A stretch of 38,678 nucleotides of DNA from Desulfobulbaceae bacterium (GCA_024637145.1 JAGXFQ010000026.1:1-38678), one strand, 5' to 3'; numbered from the stretch's first letter, positions 8,737 to 17,676 are shown. Numbers and translations are program-made. Notes: generated from the sequence alone by a model not told the origin.

Positions 8737-9678
8737 ATGGAAACACGCATAAATTATCTATTGGTCGGTATCTTTGTCCTCGTCCTGGGGTTCGCCTTTC
8801 TGGCCAGCATCACCTGGTTGACCTTGCGGCCCGCTACCCAAGATTACAATACCTATCTGGTCTATACCACCTACTCTGTTTCAGGGCTCTCCCCGGAAGC
8901 ACCGGTAAAGTACAATGGTGTTGACGTGGGCCGGGTGGCCCGGCTTCGCCTGGACCCGGAAAACCCTGATCAGGTGAAAATTTTACTGGAAATCAGACCC
9001 AACACCCCTGTCCGCCAAAACACCCTGGCCACCATTGAGATGCAGGGACTCACCGGCATTGCCTATCTTAACCTGACCAGCCCCAGTCAAGACGCCCCGC
9101 TCTTAAAGCCGAGCCGGCAAGAGCCCTATCCGGAGATCCAAAGCGGTCCCTCCCTCCTTACCCGCATGGATGAGGGTATTACGGCGCTGCTTACCAGCCT
9201 CACCCAAACCTCTGACAGCGTCCATGAATTTATCAGCGGCCCCAACAAGGTGGCCATAAACAAAAGCCTGGGCCGCCTGGAAGAATTGCTGAATTCACTC
9301 AGCGGCCAAACCGAGTCCATGGGAGAGACGTTTAAGGCCGCGGCCTATATCTTGGAACAAGGGGCAGCAGCCAGTGACAACATTCCCGAACTGCTGGAGA
9401 GCCTGGGTCAGGCCGGCACAGCACTGGAGCAGATGGCCAATGAGGTTCGGCAGCAAAGCGTGGATATTGGCAGTGCCACCACCACCAGCAGCCAGGGCAT
9501 AGCGCAATTTATGGAAGAGGGGGGCCACCAGGTGCGCATCCTCGCCACTGATCTGCAGCGTCTTATCCAGCGCCTGGAGAATCTCACCGCAACGCTTGCA
9601 GACCATCCGGAAAGTCTCCTCGTGGGACGTCCCCAATCACCTCCAGGTCCTGGAGAACACCCGCAAAAGGGGGAATAA
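8737..9678 (+). CDS. mlaD: MlaD-like MCE-domain lipid-binding protein
   Basis: This 313-aa periplasmic protein is anchored by one N-terminal helix (residues about 7-30). An MCE domain follows (about 38-130; 'TYSVSGLSPEAPVKYNGVDVGRV' is typical of the family, with 'LTGIAYLNL' near its end). A long predominantly helical C-terminal region (about 140-300) probably forms the hydrophobic tunnel or needle through which lipids pass. It is longer than E. coli MlaD (183 aa) and closer in size to the PqiB/LetB-adjacent or chloroplast TGD2-like forms with one MCE domain plus helical tail. It has a strong ribosome binding site (GGAGAAGG). The stop overlaps the next start as TAATG. Confidence 0.9.
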   Translation: METRINYLLVGIFVLVLGFAFLASITWLTLRPATQDYNTYLVYTTYSVSGLSPEAPVKYNGVDVGRVARLRLDPENPDQVKILLEIRPNTPVRQNTLATIEMQGLTGIAYLNLTSPSQDAPLLKPSRQEPYPEIQSGPSLLTRMDEGITALLTSLTQTSDSVHEFISGPNKVAINKSLGRLEELLNSLSGQTESMGETFKAAAYILEQGAAASDNIPELLESLGQAGTALEQMANEVRQQSVDIGSATTTSSQGIAQFMEEGGHQVRILATDLQRLIQRLENLTATLADHPESLLVGRPQSPPGPGEHPQKGE

Positions 9679-10331
9679 TGCGACCATTACCGAAGCAGGG
9701 CAGACCCTTTTTTTTAGCGCAGAGCCTTTTTTTAGGCATCATGCTCCTGCAGGCCTCCTGTATTTCTCTGGGCCAGCAGGATAGAATTGCCCCGGCCACC
9801 TATATATTTGAGGTGGCTTTACCCCTGGAGAGCCGGGTCCCAGACCCTGCGGCCACAGCTGTTTTGCTGGTCAGCATGCCCAGGGCGGTTGCCGGCTATG
9901 ATACCGCCCGTATGGCCTATATGCGGCAAAGCGGCAAGATCGAATATTACCGGGACCACCGCTGGGCCGATAGACCCGGCAGCATGCTGCACCCCCTTCT
10001 GGTCAAGGCCCTGGAAGAAAGCGGGGCCTACCGGGCCGTGGTCATGGCGCCCACAGCGGCCACCACGGATCTTCGTCTGGAAACGGAAGTGCTCCGATTG
10101 CGCCAGGTCTTTGCCGGGGACGGCAGCAGCCAGCTGCAGCTGGCTTTGCGCCTGCAGCTCATTGTTGCTGACCGGGTTGTGGCCACAAAAATCTTTGCCA
10201 AAAGCCTGGCCACAGAAAGTGCTGATCCCCAGGGAGGGGTGGCGGCGACCAACAAGGCGCTGAACCAGCTGCTGCCGGAGATCGCCCGGTTTGGTGCGGC
10301 GTCGCTGCACGACTCTTCCCTCCACCCTTGA
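9678..10331 (+). CDS. ABC-type transport auxiliary lipoprotein (PqiC/DUF330-like)
   Basis: This 217-aa exported protein has an N-terminal hydrophobic segment ending in a lipobox-like LLQASC (Cys about 28), so it is likely a lipoprotein. The body resembles the ABC-type transport auxiliary family (PqiC, formerly DUF330): an early beta strand 'TYIFEVALP', a central 'YDTARMAYMRQSGKIEYY' segment and a C-terminal helix. In PqiABC-type systems such a lipoprotein docks the MCE tunnel at the outer membrane. It is the fourth gene of the operon, with its ATG overlapping the mlaD stop (TAATG). The lipobox is imperfect (Q at -3), so lipidation is inferred rather than certain. Confidence 0.8.
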   Translation: MRPLPKQGRPFFLAQSLFLGIMLLQASCISLGQQDRIAPATYIFEVALPLESRVPDPAATAVLLVSMPRAVAGYDTARMAYMRQSGKIEYYRDHRWADRPGSMLHPLLVKALEESGAYRAVVMAPTAATTDLRLETEVLRLRQVFAGDGSSQLQLALRLQLIVADRVVATKIFAKSLATESADPQGGVAATNKALNQLLPEIARFGAASLHDSSLHP

Positions 10332-10428
10332 AATAATGTTTATAAAATCAGAGTGCTACTGGTAGGATGGATGAAGAACAGCAGCCAGCCTGGCACGTTG
10401 TTTATATTTTCTGACAAGAGGAGCGCTC

Positions 10429-11016
10429 ATGGATAAGGATAAAAAAGAGGACAAGGCCGTTGAAGAGGAATTGGCTGCTTATGAAAAACTGCGGCAGCGG
10501 CTCAGCAAAACGTTGGGGGAACTCAATGAGAAGATCAACAGTGAGTCGGTCAGTTCGGCCATGGAAAAGGCCATGGCCGAGCTGAAAGAAATGGGGGAGT
10601 ACTCAAAAGAGGGTATCTCCCGGGCCGGTGCTGCTCTGAAAAAAGATATTGCCTCCACCGTCAGCCAGATCAAACCCAAGGTGGACGAGGATATCAAGGA
10701 GACGCGCAAAGATTTTACCCGGTGGCGGAACAAGGGCGGCGCCCTCTGGCGGGAGATTGCCAATGAGGCGGAATATGTCAAAGAATTCTCTGTTGATAAG
10801 GGTGGTTCTTTTCTGCTCAACGTCACCAGGGGCCTGAGTGAATGGACCAAGAGCCTGAGTGACAGGCTCGACAGCTCACTCTCTTATAAGACAGGCGAAG
10901 TCACCCACGGCGGGGCCTTCACCTGTACAAACTGCGGGGCAGAGCTGCACCTGAAAAAACCGGGCCGCATCCCGCCTTGCCCGAAATGTGCCAAAACGGC
11001 ATTCAGGCGCTCTTGA
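10429..11016 (+). CDS. YbeL-like (DUF1451) zinc-ribbon protein
   Basis: This 195-aa soluble protein has a long charged, largely helical N-terminal part (residues 1-155). A C-terminal zinc ribbon carries two cysteine pairs, CTNC and CPKC (about residues 165-187). The order 'GEV...GxFxCxxCxxxLxxxxPxxxPxCPKCxxxxFxR' matches the E. coli YbeL/DUF1451 family, whose function is not established. It lies about 100 nt after the mla operon with its own ribosome binding site (GAGGAG), and converges on the mscS gene with only 10 nt between the stops. Family recognition is good; no role can be assigned from sequence. Confidence 0.8.
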   Translation: MDKDKKEDKAVEEELAAYEKLRQRLSKTLGELNEKINSESVSSAMEKAMAELKEMGEYSKEGISRAGAALKKDIASTVSQIKPKVDEDIKETRKDFTRWRNKGGALWREIANEAEYVKEFSVDKGGSFLLNVTRGLSEWTKSLSDRLDSSLSYKTGEVTHGGAFTCTNCGAELHLKKPGRIPPCPKCAKTAFRRS

Positions 11017-11026
11017 AGCCGGGCAG

Positions 11027-11869
11027 TTAGGCGGGGAGGGGCTGCTTTTCGCCGTTCACAATGTGGAGGTCGCGCTGGGGAAAGGGAATGGTCAGACCGG
11101 CCCCCTCCACCTCTTCTTTGAGTCGTTTATTGACGTCCCAGAGGGTCGACCAGTAATCGTCATTAGTGGCCCAGCCCCTGAGCTGGAGATTGACGGAACT
11201 GTCGGCCATGGCCACCACCATGGCCTGGGGAGCGGGCTCCTTCAGGAATCGCGGTTCAGTGGCAGCTATCTGTCGCAAGACCTCCAGGCCGACATCCATG
11301 GAATCACCATAGGAAATGCCGACAACCAGGTCCAGTCGCCGGGTACCGTTGCGGCTGTAATTCGTGATGGTATGGCTCCAGACCTCCCCGTTGGGGGCAG
11401 CAACATAGAGCCCGTCAAAGGTTTCCAGAATGGTGGTAAAGAGGTTGATCTCTTTCACTGTCCCCATTGTTGACCCGAATTCGACAAAATCGCCAACGCG
11501 AAATGGCCGCAGAATAAGGAGCATGGTGCCTGCCGCGATATTGGCGAGGGTATCTTTTAGGGCCAGGCCCACTGCCAGGCCGGCAGCACCCAGAAGGGCG
11601 ATGAAACTGGTGGTGTTGACCCCGAAGATGTCAAGGGCTATAACCAGGCCCACGACATAGACAAGATAGGTGCAGAGGGCGGCAAAAACAGGGCGCAGGG
11701 TGGCATCAAGTCGGGCAGCCTTGCCCTTGCCGTGATAGATTGTGTGGTGAAGGGTCCTGGCAATGAAAAAAGTGGCCACCAAAATAACAATTGCCAACAG
11801 GAAGTTGTAGCCTATTAACATGATTGTTGCCGAGTGGCTGTCCCAATAATTGGTGATGATATTTTTCAT
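11027..11869 (-). CDS. mscS: MscS-family small-conductance mechanosensitive channel
   Basis: This 280-aa channel is close to E. coli MscS length (286). It has three membrane spans: two near residues 15-40 and 55-80, and the glycine/alanine-rich pore helix TM3 around 'LLGAAGLAVGLALKDTLAN'. The cytoplasmic vestibule domain follows, with 'RPFRVGDFVEFGSTMGTV'. It releases solutes under hypo-osmotic shock. I use the ATG at 11869 because GGGAGG lies 4-5 nt upstream and the next in-frame ATG further up would add a non-family, low-complexity extension. A sigma70-like promoter lies about 65 nt upstream. It is divergent from the cardiolipin synthase gene. Confidence 0.93.
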   Translation of the reverse strand: MKNIITNYWDSHSATIMLIGYNFLLAIVILVATFFIARTLHHTIYHGKGKAARLDATLRPVFAALCTYLVYVVGLVIALDIFGVNTTSFIALLGAAGLAVGLALKDTLANIAAGTMLLILRPFRVGDFVEFGSTMGTVKEINLFTTILETFDGLYVAAPNGEVWSHTITNYSRNGTRRLDLVVGISYGDSMDVGLEVLRQIAATEPRFLKEPAPQAMVVAMADSSVNLQLRGWATNDDYWSTLWDVNKRLKEEVEGAGLTIPFPQRDLHIVNGEKQPLPA

Positions 11870-11932
11870 GCATCCTCCCGTAGTTAGACGCCAGGCGCCT
11901 CTGTTTGGCACTCTTACCGCCGTTTTTAAATG

Positions 11933-11961
11933 AGTATAGAGGAAACGCCAAGGGTTCACAA
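11933..11961 (-). promoter_or_regulatory. sigma70-like promoter for mscS
   Basis: On the minus strand, TTGTGA (11956-11961) and TATACT (11933-11938) are 17 nt apart. The predicted transcript starts near 11926 and gives a leader of roughly 57 nt. Confidence 0.5.
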
Positions 11962-11974
11962 GGGAGGATAATCT

Positions 11975-13432
11975 ATGCCCATCAGAGATGTCGTTGAAGT
12001 CATGTGGCCCTATCTGCTCACCGTGCTGGGCCTGGCCGTTATCGTGACCACTGCCGCCCATATCCTGCTGCATAAGAAGGATACCCGTGCCGCCACCGGC
12101 TGGTTGGGGCTGGTCTGGTTTTCCCCTCTGCTGGGCGTGGTCCTCTATTGGTTTTTTGGCGTCAACAGAATCCGGCGACGGGCCAAGAGCCGTTATGCCT
12201 CCCGGGCAATTGTGCCCTTACCGGCAGCGGGTTCCGTGGTTTCGGTCCCCCAGGTGGAGGACCTTTTCTGCACCGCTGCAGGCGGACTGGCCATGCTCTG
12301 CCGGATGACGGAAAAGGTGACCCGGCAGCCTTTGCTGCGCGGCAATAGCCTGGTGCCCCTGGTGAATGGCGACCAGGCATATCCCCTCATGCTTGCCCGC
12401 ATAAAGGCAGCCAGACACTCGATCTCTCTATGCTCCTACATCTTTGCCAATGACCAGTGGGGCAATCGCTTCCGGACGGCCCTCAAGGAGGCCCGGGATG
12501 CCGGGGTGGAGGTCCGGGTTCTGCTGGACGGGGTAGGCGCCAGGTATTCACTGCCTCCCATTACCAGGGGGTTACGGCGGGACAACATCCCGGTGGCCTG
12601 TTTCATGCAAACCATGCTGCCCTGGCGCTTCCAGTACCTCAATCTCCGCAATCACCGGAAGTTTCTGGTGGTGGACGGTAAGAGCGGTTTCACCGGCGGC
12701 ATGAATATCCAGGCCGGTCATGTTCTCGAGCCGCCACCTGGGCAACCCATTGCCGATCTCCATTTCCATATTGAGGGGCCGGTGGTGGCGCAGCTGCAGA
12801 AAATATTTGCCGAAGACTGGGCCTTTACCACCGGCGAAAAACTGACCGGGCAGAAATGGTTCCCTTCTCTTACCGAGGTTGGTGCGGGGCTGGCCCGGGG
12901 CATTGCCGACGGTCCGGATGAAGATTTTGACCAGATTCGCCTGGTTATTATGGGGGCCCTGGCCGCGGCCAGGAGATCTGTGCAGATCGTCACCCCCTAT
13001 TTTCTGCCGGACGCAGAGCTGCTCTCTGCTCTTAGCGTGGCTGCTTTGCGGGGCATCGACGTCCAGATACTCGTGCCCGCGCAGCCCAATCTTCGCATGG
13101 TGAAGTGGGCGGCCGGCCTAGGGCTGGAGGAGGTGCTTGCCGCCGGCTGTAAGGTCTTTATGTCCCCGCCCCCCTTTGATCACTCCAAACTTATGGTGGT
13201 TGATGGCGCCTGGGTGCTCCTGGGGTCGGCAAATTGGGATGCCCGCAGTCTGACCCTCAATTTCGAGTTTAATATGGAATGTTATGATCTGGAACTGGCA
13301 GGCGCCCTGCAGAAGATATGTGCCCGAAAAATCGGGGCCGCAAAACCGTTGCTGCCTGCCCAGGCGCGGGCCGGAAATCTGCTGACTCTCATGCGCGACC
13401 GATTCTGTCGGCTTTTTTTGCCCTACCTGTGA
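11975..13432 (+). CDS. cls: cardiolipin synthase, phospholipase D superfamily
   Basis: This 485-aa membrane enzyme condenses two phosphatidylglycerol molecules to cardiolipin. Two N-terminal membrane helices (about residues 7-30 and 38-60) precede two PLD catalytic motifs. HKD motif 1 starts at His227 (HRKFLVVDG..FTGGMN) and motif 2 at His403 (HSKLMVVDG..LLGSANWD). Length matches bacterial ClsA (about 480). The start is supported by a GGAGG ribosome binding site 8 nt upstream. Its placement next to mscS and the lipid-transport cluster fits a membrane-homeostasis neighbourhood. Confidence 0.95.
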   Translation: MPIRDVVEVMWPYLLTVLGLAVIVTTAAHILLHKKDTRAATGWLGLVWFSPLLGVVLYWFFGVNRIRRRAKSRYASRAIVPLPAAGSVVSVPQVEDLFCTAAGGLAMLCRMTEKVTRQPLLRGNSLVPLVNGDQAYPLMLARIKAARHSISLCSYIFANDQWGNRFRTALKEARDAGVEVRVLLDGVGARYSLPPITRGLRRDNIPVACFMQTMLPWRFQYLNLRNHRKFLVVDGKSGFTGGMNIQAGHVLEPPPGQPIADLHFHIEGPVVAQLQKIFAEDWAFTTGEKLTGQKWFPSLTEVGAGLARGIADGPDEDFDQIRLVIMGALAAARRSVQIVTPYFLPDAELLSALSVAALRGIDVQILVPAQPNLRMVKWAAGLGLEEVLAAGCKVFMSPPPFDHSKLMVVDGAWVLLGSANWDARSLTLNFEFNMECYDLELAGALQKICARKIGAAKPLLPAQARAGNLLTLMRDRFCRLFLPYL

Positions 13433-13534
13433 GACGGATTGGGCTCAGAGAGAGATGGCGGCCGCCTACCGGGCTTTTCTAGGTAGCCGGATATCCGGAT
13501 AATCGGCCGGGCCCTTCAGCGGCACAAGGTTGTG

Positions 13535-13562
13535 TGGACAATTGGGAGGATGCGGGTATAAT
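13535..13562 (+). promoter_or_regulatory. sigma70 promoter of the ktrB-ktrA operon
   Basis: TGGACA (13535-13540) and a consensus TATAAT (13557-13562) are separated by 16 nt. Transcription would begin near 13569, which argues against the upstream TTG/ATG codons at 13562/13571 as starts. Confidence 0.6.
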
Positions 13563-13624
13563 TGCCGGCCATGAGAGATTCGTCGCGTTTTTCCTTGAGA
13601 CAGGTAGGGGTTGAGGGGGCATTA

Positions 13625-15589
13625 ATGGCCCTGGCTCCGGCCCCTTTTATCTTTGCCGCTGCCCTGACCGGCAGTGGCCTGCCGCCCTTTTGGCGTCTGG
13701 CAACAGCGGCAATTGCTGCCATCTCGTGCCTGGCGTCTGCCTTTTTCTTCCGGCGGCGGCCCGGGCTGGCCCGGCTGTTGGGGGGGCTGGCCGTCCTAAC
13801 CGGCGCTGCTGCGCTTTTTCCCTATCTTGCCGCAGATCCTCTTGCCGCCCTTCTGGGAGCCGTGGCCGTCATCAGTGCCGGGTACGCCCTGGTGGATTTC
13901 CGGAGGCCAAAAAAAGAGCAGGGGGGGCGCCCCCTGGACGTGCACCGCATGTTGTTGCAGGCACGCTGGTCGGCAATCATAGCGCCGCTGCTGGTTGTGG
14001 TTGCCTTCTTTGTCGATGCCGGCGGCCATCTCCTGAGTGATGTCGCCCTGACGGTATCGGCCCTGGTAACCCAGATCCTGGTGGCGCATTGGCAGTGGCG
14101 CCGTGCAATAGAGGGCCAGAGCCCGGCCTGGCTCATTGTGCCTGGGCTGGCTGCCGGGGCAGTGGGCCTGGCTTTTTTCCTCGGCCATGCCCGCCTGGTT
14201 ATCTTCGGCCTGGGCCTTGTGACAAGTCTGCTTCTGCCCCACTCAGCGCCGGCGCCTGAGCGGCATGGCCCGTGGTGGGAAGTTCTTATCAATGACCCTG
14301 CCCGGATGTTATTCTCCACATTTCTGGCCCTTTCTCTCTTGGGCACCCTCCTGCTGCTCTTACCCGGCACCACGCCTCTCAAGGCCCTTTCTTTGGTGGA
14401 TGCCGCTTTTACTGCGGTGAGTGCCGTCTGTGTCACCGGCCTTATTGTGGTGGACACCCCCCAGGCCTTCACCTGGTTCGGACAGCTTTTGATTCTGCTC
14501 TTAATCCAGCTGGGGGGCCTGGGGATCATGACCATTACCACGGTGGCCCTCCACGCCATGGGGCAGCGCCTGAGCCTGCGGCATGAACGTATGCTGATGA
14601 CCATGACAGAAAGCGGTCATCACGATCTCCTGGTGTCGCTGGTTACCATCATCAAAGTCACCTTTGTGGCCGAAGCAGTGGGGGCGCTTGTTCTGGCCGG
14701 CTCTTTTTTCTCCCTGGGCGATCCGTTGTGGCAAGCTGTCTGGCGCGGCTTATTCACCGCAGTTTCGGCCTTCTGTAATGCCGGCTTTGCCTTGCAAAGC
14801 AACAGTCTGGTGGACTACCAGGGCCAGCCTCTGGTTCTCCATGTGGTGGCAATCCTCATTGTCTTTGGCGGCCTGGCCCCGGCCACCAGCCTCATGGTGC
14901 CGCGCTGGCTGGCCGGCCAATCTGTTCCCCTGGTTGCCCGCCTGGCCCTGATCACCACCGCCGTGCTCCTGGTCAGCGGCACTTTTTTCTTTCTGGCCCT
15001 GGAATGGAGCGGCGCTCTGGCGGGATTGTCCGTGGTGGACAAGATACACAACGCCTGGTTCCAATCCGTCACCTTGCGCACAGCCGGCTTCAATTCGGTG
15101 GATATCAGCGGGGTCATAGGGCCCACCTTCCTGGTCATGCTCTTTTTCATGTTCATTGGGGGCAGTCCCGGCGGAACGGCCGGCGGCGCCAAAACCACAA
15201 CGGTGGGCGTCTTGGCCATGACCTTTTGGGCAAGCATTGTGGGTTGCGATGAGGTGGTGGCCTATAAGCGCCGCATTTCACCGGCCACCATTAATCGCGC
15301 CATCACCATCATGGGTTCCGGTATATTGATCTGGTTTGTCATGGTGATCATGCTGGAAACCACCCAGCAGATTTCCAGCCGGGATCTCATTTTTGAAGTA
15401 ACATCGGCCCTGGGCACCGTGGGTCTGTCCACCGGCGCCACCGATGCCCTGGACGGCATCGGCAAGGTCATTGTCATGCTGGCCATGTTCATTGGCCGTA
15501 TCGGCCCCATGACATTATTTATGCTCCTGAGCGAGCACCGCCCCGGAGCCGTTTCTCGTTACCTTGATGCACGCATTACCCTAACGTAA
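13625..15589 (+). CDS. ktrB: KtrB/TrkH-type potassium uptake membrane subunit
   Basis: This is a K+ translocating subunit of the Trk/Ktr/HKT superfamily. The C-terminal two thirds carry the four pore-loop repeats with filter glycines: 'SAVCVTGL', 'SAFCNAGF', 'SVTLRTAGF' and 'SALGTVGLSTG'. It works with the cytoplasmic RCK subunit encoded next. At 654 aa it is about 200 residues longer than KtrB, because the first about 220 residues add several hydrophobic segments. The start at ATG 13625 is chosen because a GAGGGGG Shine-Dalgarno lies 7 nt upstream and a consensus promoter places the transcript start after the other candidate codons. It forms an operon with ktrA 11 nt downstream. Confidence 0.92.
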   Translation: MALAPAPFIFAAALTGSGLPPFWRLATAAIAAISCLASAFFFRRRPGLARLLGGLAVLTGAAALFPYLAADPLAALLGAVAVISAGYALVDFRRPKKEQGGRPLDVHRMLLQARWSAIIAPLLVVVAFFVDAGGHLLSDVALTVSALVTQILVAHWQWRRAIEGQSPAWLIVPGLAAGAVGLAFFLGHARLVIFGLGLVTSLLLPHSAPAPERHGPWWEVLINDPARMLFSTFLALSLLGTLLLLLPGTTPLKALSLVDAAFTAVSAVCVTGLIVVDTPQAFTWFGQLLILLLIQLGGLGIMTITTVALHAMGQRLSLRHERMLMTMTESGHHDLLVSLVTIIKVTFVAEAVGALVLAGSFFSLGDPLWQAVWRGLFTAVSAFCNAGFALQSNSLVDYQGQPLVLHVVAILIVFGGLAPATSLMVPRWLAGQSVPLVARLALITTAVLLVSGTFFFLALEWSGALAGLSVVDKIHNAWFQSVTLRTAGFNSVDISGVIGPTFLVMLFFMFIGGSPGGTAGGAKTTTVGVLAMTFWASIVGCDEVVAYKRRISPATINRAITIMGSGILIWFVMVIMLETTQQISSRDLIFEVTSALGTVGLSTGATDALDGIGKVIVMLAMFIGRIGPMTLFMLLSEHRPGAVSRYLDARITLT

Positions 15590-15600
15590 GGATTGAAATT

Positions 15601-16260
15601 ATGTCGCAACAGATACTCATTATCGGCCTCGGTCAATTTGGCATGTCATTGGCTCGCACCCTCTCGGATAAGGGTGCAGAAGTTCTTGCTGTTGATCGGC
15701 AGAAAAATCTGGTGGAGGAGGCCGCGGCCTTTGCAACCGAGGCCCTGGTCATGGACGCCACCGATGAAACAGAGCTTGCCCTTCTCCAGCCCGGCAAGCG
15801 TGATTCGTCGGTGTGCGCCATTGGTGACGATTCAAAGGAGGCCTCCATTATCTGCACGGCGCTCCTGCGGCAAATGGGGGCGCCGTGGATTATTGCCCGC
15901 GCCAATAATCTCCTGCATCAGCGTATCCTCCAACTGGTGGGGGCGCATTTGGTGGTGAATCCGGAGCATGAATTCGGCAAGCGTTTTGCCAATCGTTTGA
16001 TCTACAGAAACGTGGTGGCGGATATGCCCCTGGGTGAGGATTTGCAACTTACCGAAATACAGGTGCATCCTGCCATGATCGGCAAAAGCCTGATGGAGCT
16101 TGCCCTGCCAAAGCGCTTTGGGGTGATGGTGGTTGCGGTACGACGAGGATCGCCAAGCCGCGTTGTGCAGCCTTCGCCCAGTGAGCCGCTGCAGGAGAAT
16201 GATAACCTGGTCATCGTTTCCAAGGAATCAGCCATCCCAAAATTGCTAAAAGGGGTCTGA
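15601..16260 (+). CDS. ktrA: KtrA/TrkA-type regulatory subunit (RCK domain)
   Basis: This 219-aa cytoplasmic subunit gates the KtrB channel. An N-terminal Rossmann fold binds nucleotide: GLGQFG at residues 9-14, and the acidic residue after beta-2 in 'VLAVDRQ'. A C-terminal RCK_C/TrkA_C domain (about 140-219) contains 'HPAMIGKSLMEL'. One RCK_N plus one RCK_C is the KtrA size, in contrast to the doubled TrkA of E. coli, and supports Ktr rather than Trk. It has a ribosome binding site AAGGA, and its stop lies one base before the next ATG. Confidence 0.94.
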   Translation: MSQQILIIGLGQFGMSLARTLSDKGAEVLAVDRQKNLVEEAAAFATEALVMDATDETELALLQPGKRDSSVCAIGDDSKEASIICTALLRQMGAPWIIARANNLLHQRILQLVGAHLVVNPEHEFGKRFANRLIYRNVVADMPLGEDLQLTEIQVHPAMIGKSLMELALPKRFGVMVVAVRRGSPSRVVQPSPSEPLQENDNLVIVSKESAIPKLLKGV

Positions 16261-16261
16261 G

Positions 16262-16972
16262 ATGCGACTTGCACATGCTGTCCGATTGGGGGCCTGGATG
16301 ATGGTGGGGCTGAATCTGCTCATGGCCCTGGCTGCGGTGGGCATCTTTATGCGGATGGCGCCGGCTATTGCCATCATTATCGAGCGTAATGAACGATCCC
16401 TGCAGGCCAGCGAGGATATGATTGCCGCCCTGGCTCTGGCAGAGGGGGTCGAAAATCGTCAAGATCTCCGTTTGCAATTTCAAGCGGCCCTGCTGCGGGC
16501 CAGCCAGAACATCACCGAAGTAAACGAAGGTGCCGCCCTTGATCGCATCAAGGCAGTCTCAGGTGACGCCTTTCTCGGCGACCCTGGCGCCCGTCAGCAG
16601 CTGGTGAGCGCCCTTGTCTGGCTGGGCCAGATAAACCGGGAAGCCATGGTCAGGGCAGACCGGAATGCCCAGCAACTGGGATATGCCGGGGCCTGGGGCA
16701 TCGTCTTTATGGCGGCCAGTGCCTTCTTCATGGGCTTGATCTTCATCCACACCCTGGGCCGCCGCGTGGTCAGGCCTTTGGAGGAAATCCACGCGGTCAT
16801 TTTGGCTCAGCGCCAGGGGGATACCAGGCGGCGCTGCAGTGGCGGCGAGGAGCTGTCCCGGGACATGCGGGAGGTGTTCAGTGGCATCAATGAAATGCTC
16901 GACCAGATCCATGTCCCCACCTTGTCGCACGGGGGCCAGGGTCACAAGGTGGTTGAGCAGCCAAAGCGGTGA
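16262..16972 (+). CDS. two-span HAMP-domain membrane protein without output domain
   Basis: The 236-aa product has one membrane span near residues 9-34 and a second near 147-172. Between them lies a periplasmic helical domain of about 110 residues. A HAMP-like cytoplasmic segment follows ('LGRRVVRPLEEIHAVI...DTRRRC', about 172-222). This is the layout of the input half of a sensor kinase or chemoreceptor, but the protein ends without kinase, cyclase or signalling domain. The ATG follows the ktrA stop by one base, so it is translated with the K+ uptake genes. A role in sensing osmotic or turgor signals for KtrAB is an inference from the operon only. I do not recognise a named family. Confidence 0.75.
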   Translation: MRLAHAVRLGAWMMVGLNLLMALAAVGIFMRMAPAIAIIIERNERSLQASEDMIAALALAEGVENRQDLRLQFQAALLRASQNITEVNEGAALDRIKAVSGDAFLGDPGARQQLVSALVWLGQINREAMVRADRNAQQLGYAGAWGIVFMAASAFFMGLIFIHTLGRRVVRPLEEIHAVILAQRQGDTRRRCSGGEELSRDMREVFSGINEMLDQIHVPTLSHGGQGHKVVEQPKR

Positions 16973-17099
16973 CCTGCGGCGCCGCCGCTCCTGCTCTTTG
17001 GGCAGAAAGCAGTTGTCCTGGTCCATAATGGCTGGTCAATCCCGGCGCCTGGCCCCGGGCAGGGCAGGATCAACAGGAGAGAGCCTCTTTTGTGCGCCC

Positions 17100-17588
17100 T
17101 TAATAATATTCGCTGTCGTGCGGATTGAATTCGGCATCTTCCACCCACCATTGCGGTTTGCGCACCATCTCCACGACGTTCTCAACGGTTTTGTAGTGGT
17201 AGCTCTCCTGTTTCATGAGGACTTCAAAGAGCTTGGCGGTTGCTTCATCCTCGGCCTTGGCAAACTGCTCTTTGTAAAATTGAATGCCCTTTTCTTCAAT
17301 CTTCAGGGCCTTCTGGTAGTCGTCAAGGGCATCCTCTGAGATGGTAATGATGCTTTTATCATGCCTCAGTTCATCAAAGACCGTCTTGATTTCCAGGGCC
17401 ACCCCCCTTGTTGGGCTGGTATCCAGTTTCTTCTGGAGCTGCTCGATGGCCAAGCGGTGTCTGGTCTCCTCTTCGGCAAGCATCAGCAGCACCTTTTTGA
17501 TGCCCTCCACCGGTGCCTCGGCAGCCATCTTGAGGTACAAGGTCTCCGCATCTTTTTCCATCTGGATTGCAAATTCAAACATGTTCAT
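17100..17588 (-). CDS. ferritin-like (rubrerythrin-type) di-iron protein
   Basis: This 162-aa four-helix-bundle protein has the spacing of rubrerythrin-type di-iron ligands: Glu in 'EKDAETLY' (helix 1), 'EEETRHR' (helix 2, ExxH), 'EEKGIQFY' (helix 3) and 'KQESYHYKT' (helix 4, ExxH). Such proteins scavenge peroxide or handle iron in anaerobes. There is no C-terminal rubredoxin CxxC domain, so an external electron donor would be needed. The start at 17588 has a perfect AGGAGG 6 nt upstream. It lies 88 nt after ndh on the same strand; an imperfect inverted repeat in that gap might be an operator. Confidence 0.85.
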   Translation of the reverse strand: MNMFEFAIQMEKDAETLYLKMAAEAPVEGIKKVLLMLAEEETRHRLAIEQLQKKLDTSPTRGVALEIKTVFDELRHDKSIITISEDALDDYQKALKIEEKGIQFYKEQFAKAEDEATAKLFEVLMKQESYHYKTVENVVEMVRKPQWWVEDAEFNPHDSEYY

Positions 17589-17625
17589 GGTTGGCCTCCT
17601 GGGGGTATGGGGTAATAAAGCTGAG

Positions 17626-17646
17626 TTGAGCAGCTTGTCTACTCAA
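17626..17646. promoter_or_regulatory. inverted repeat upstream of the ferritin-like gene
   Basis: The two arms, TTGAGCAG and CTACTCAA, match at 7 of 8 positions and are separated by 5 nt. They lie between the ndh stop and the ferritin-like start. This could be an operator for an oxidative-stress regulator or simply an mRNA hairpin; the sequence alone does not tell. Confidence 0.25.
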
Positions 17647-17676
17647 ACGAAACTTATGCCCTTGTGGTATAAGTTG

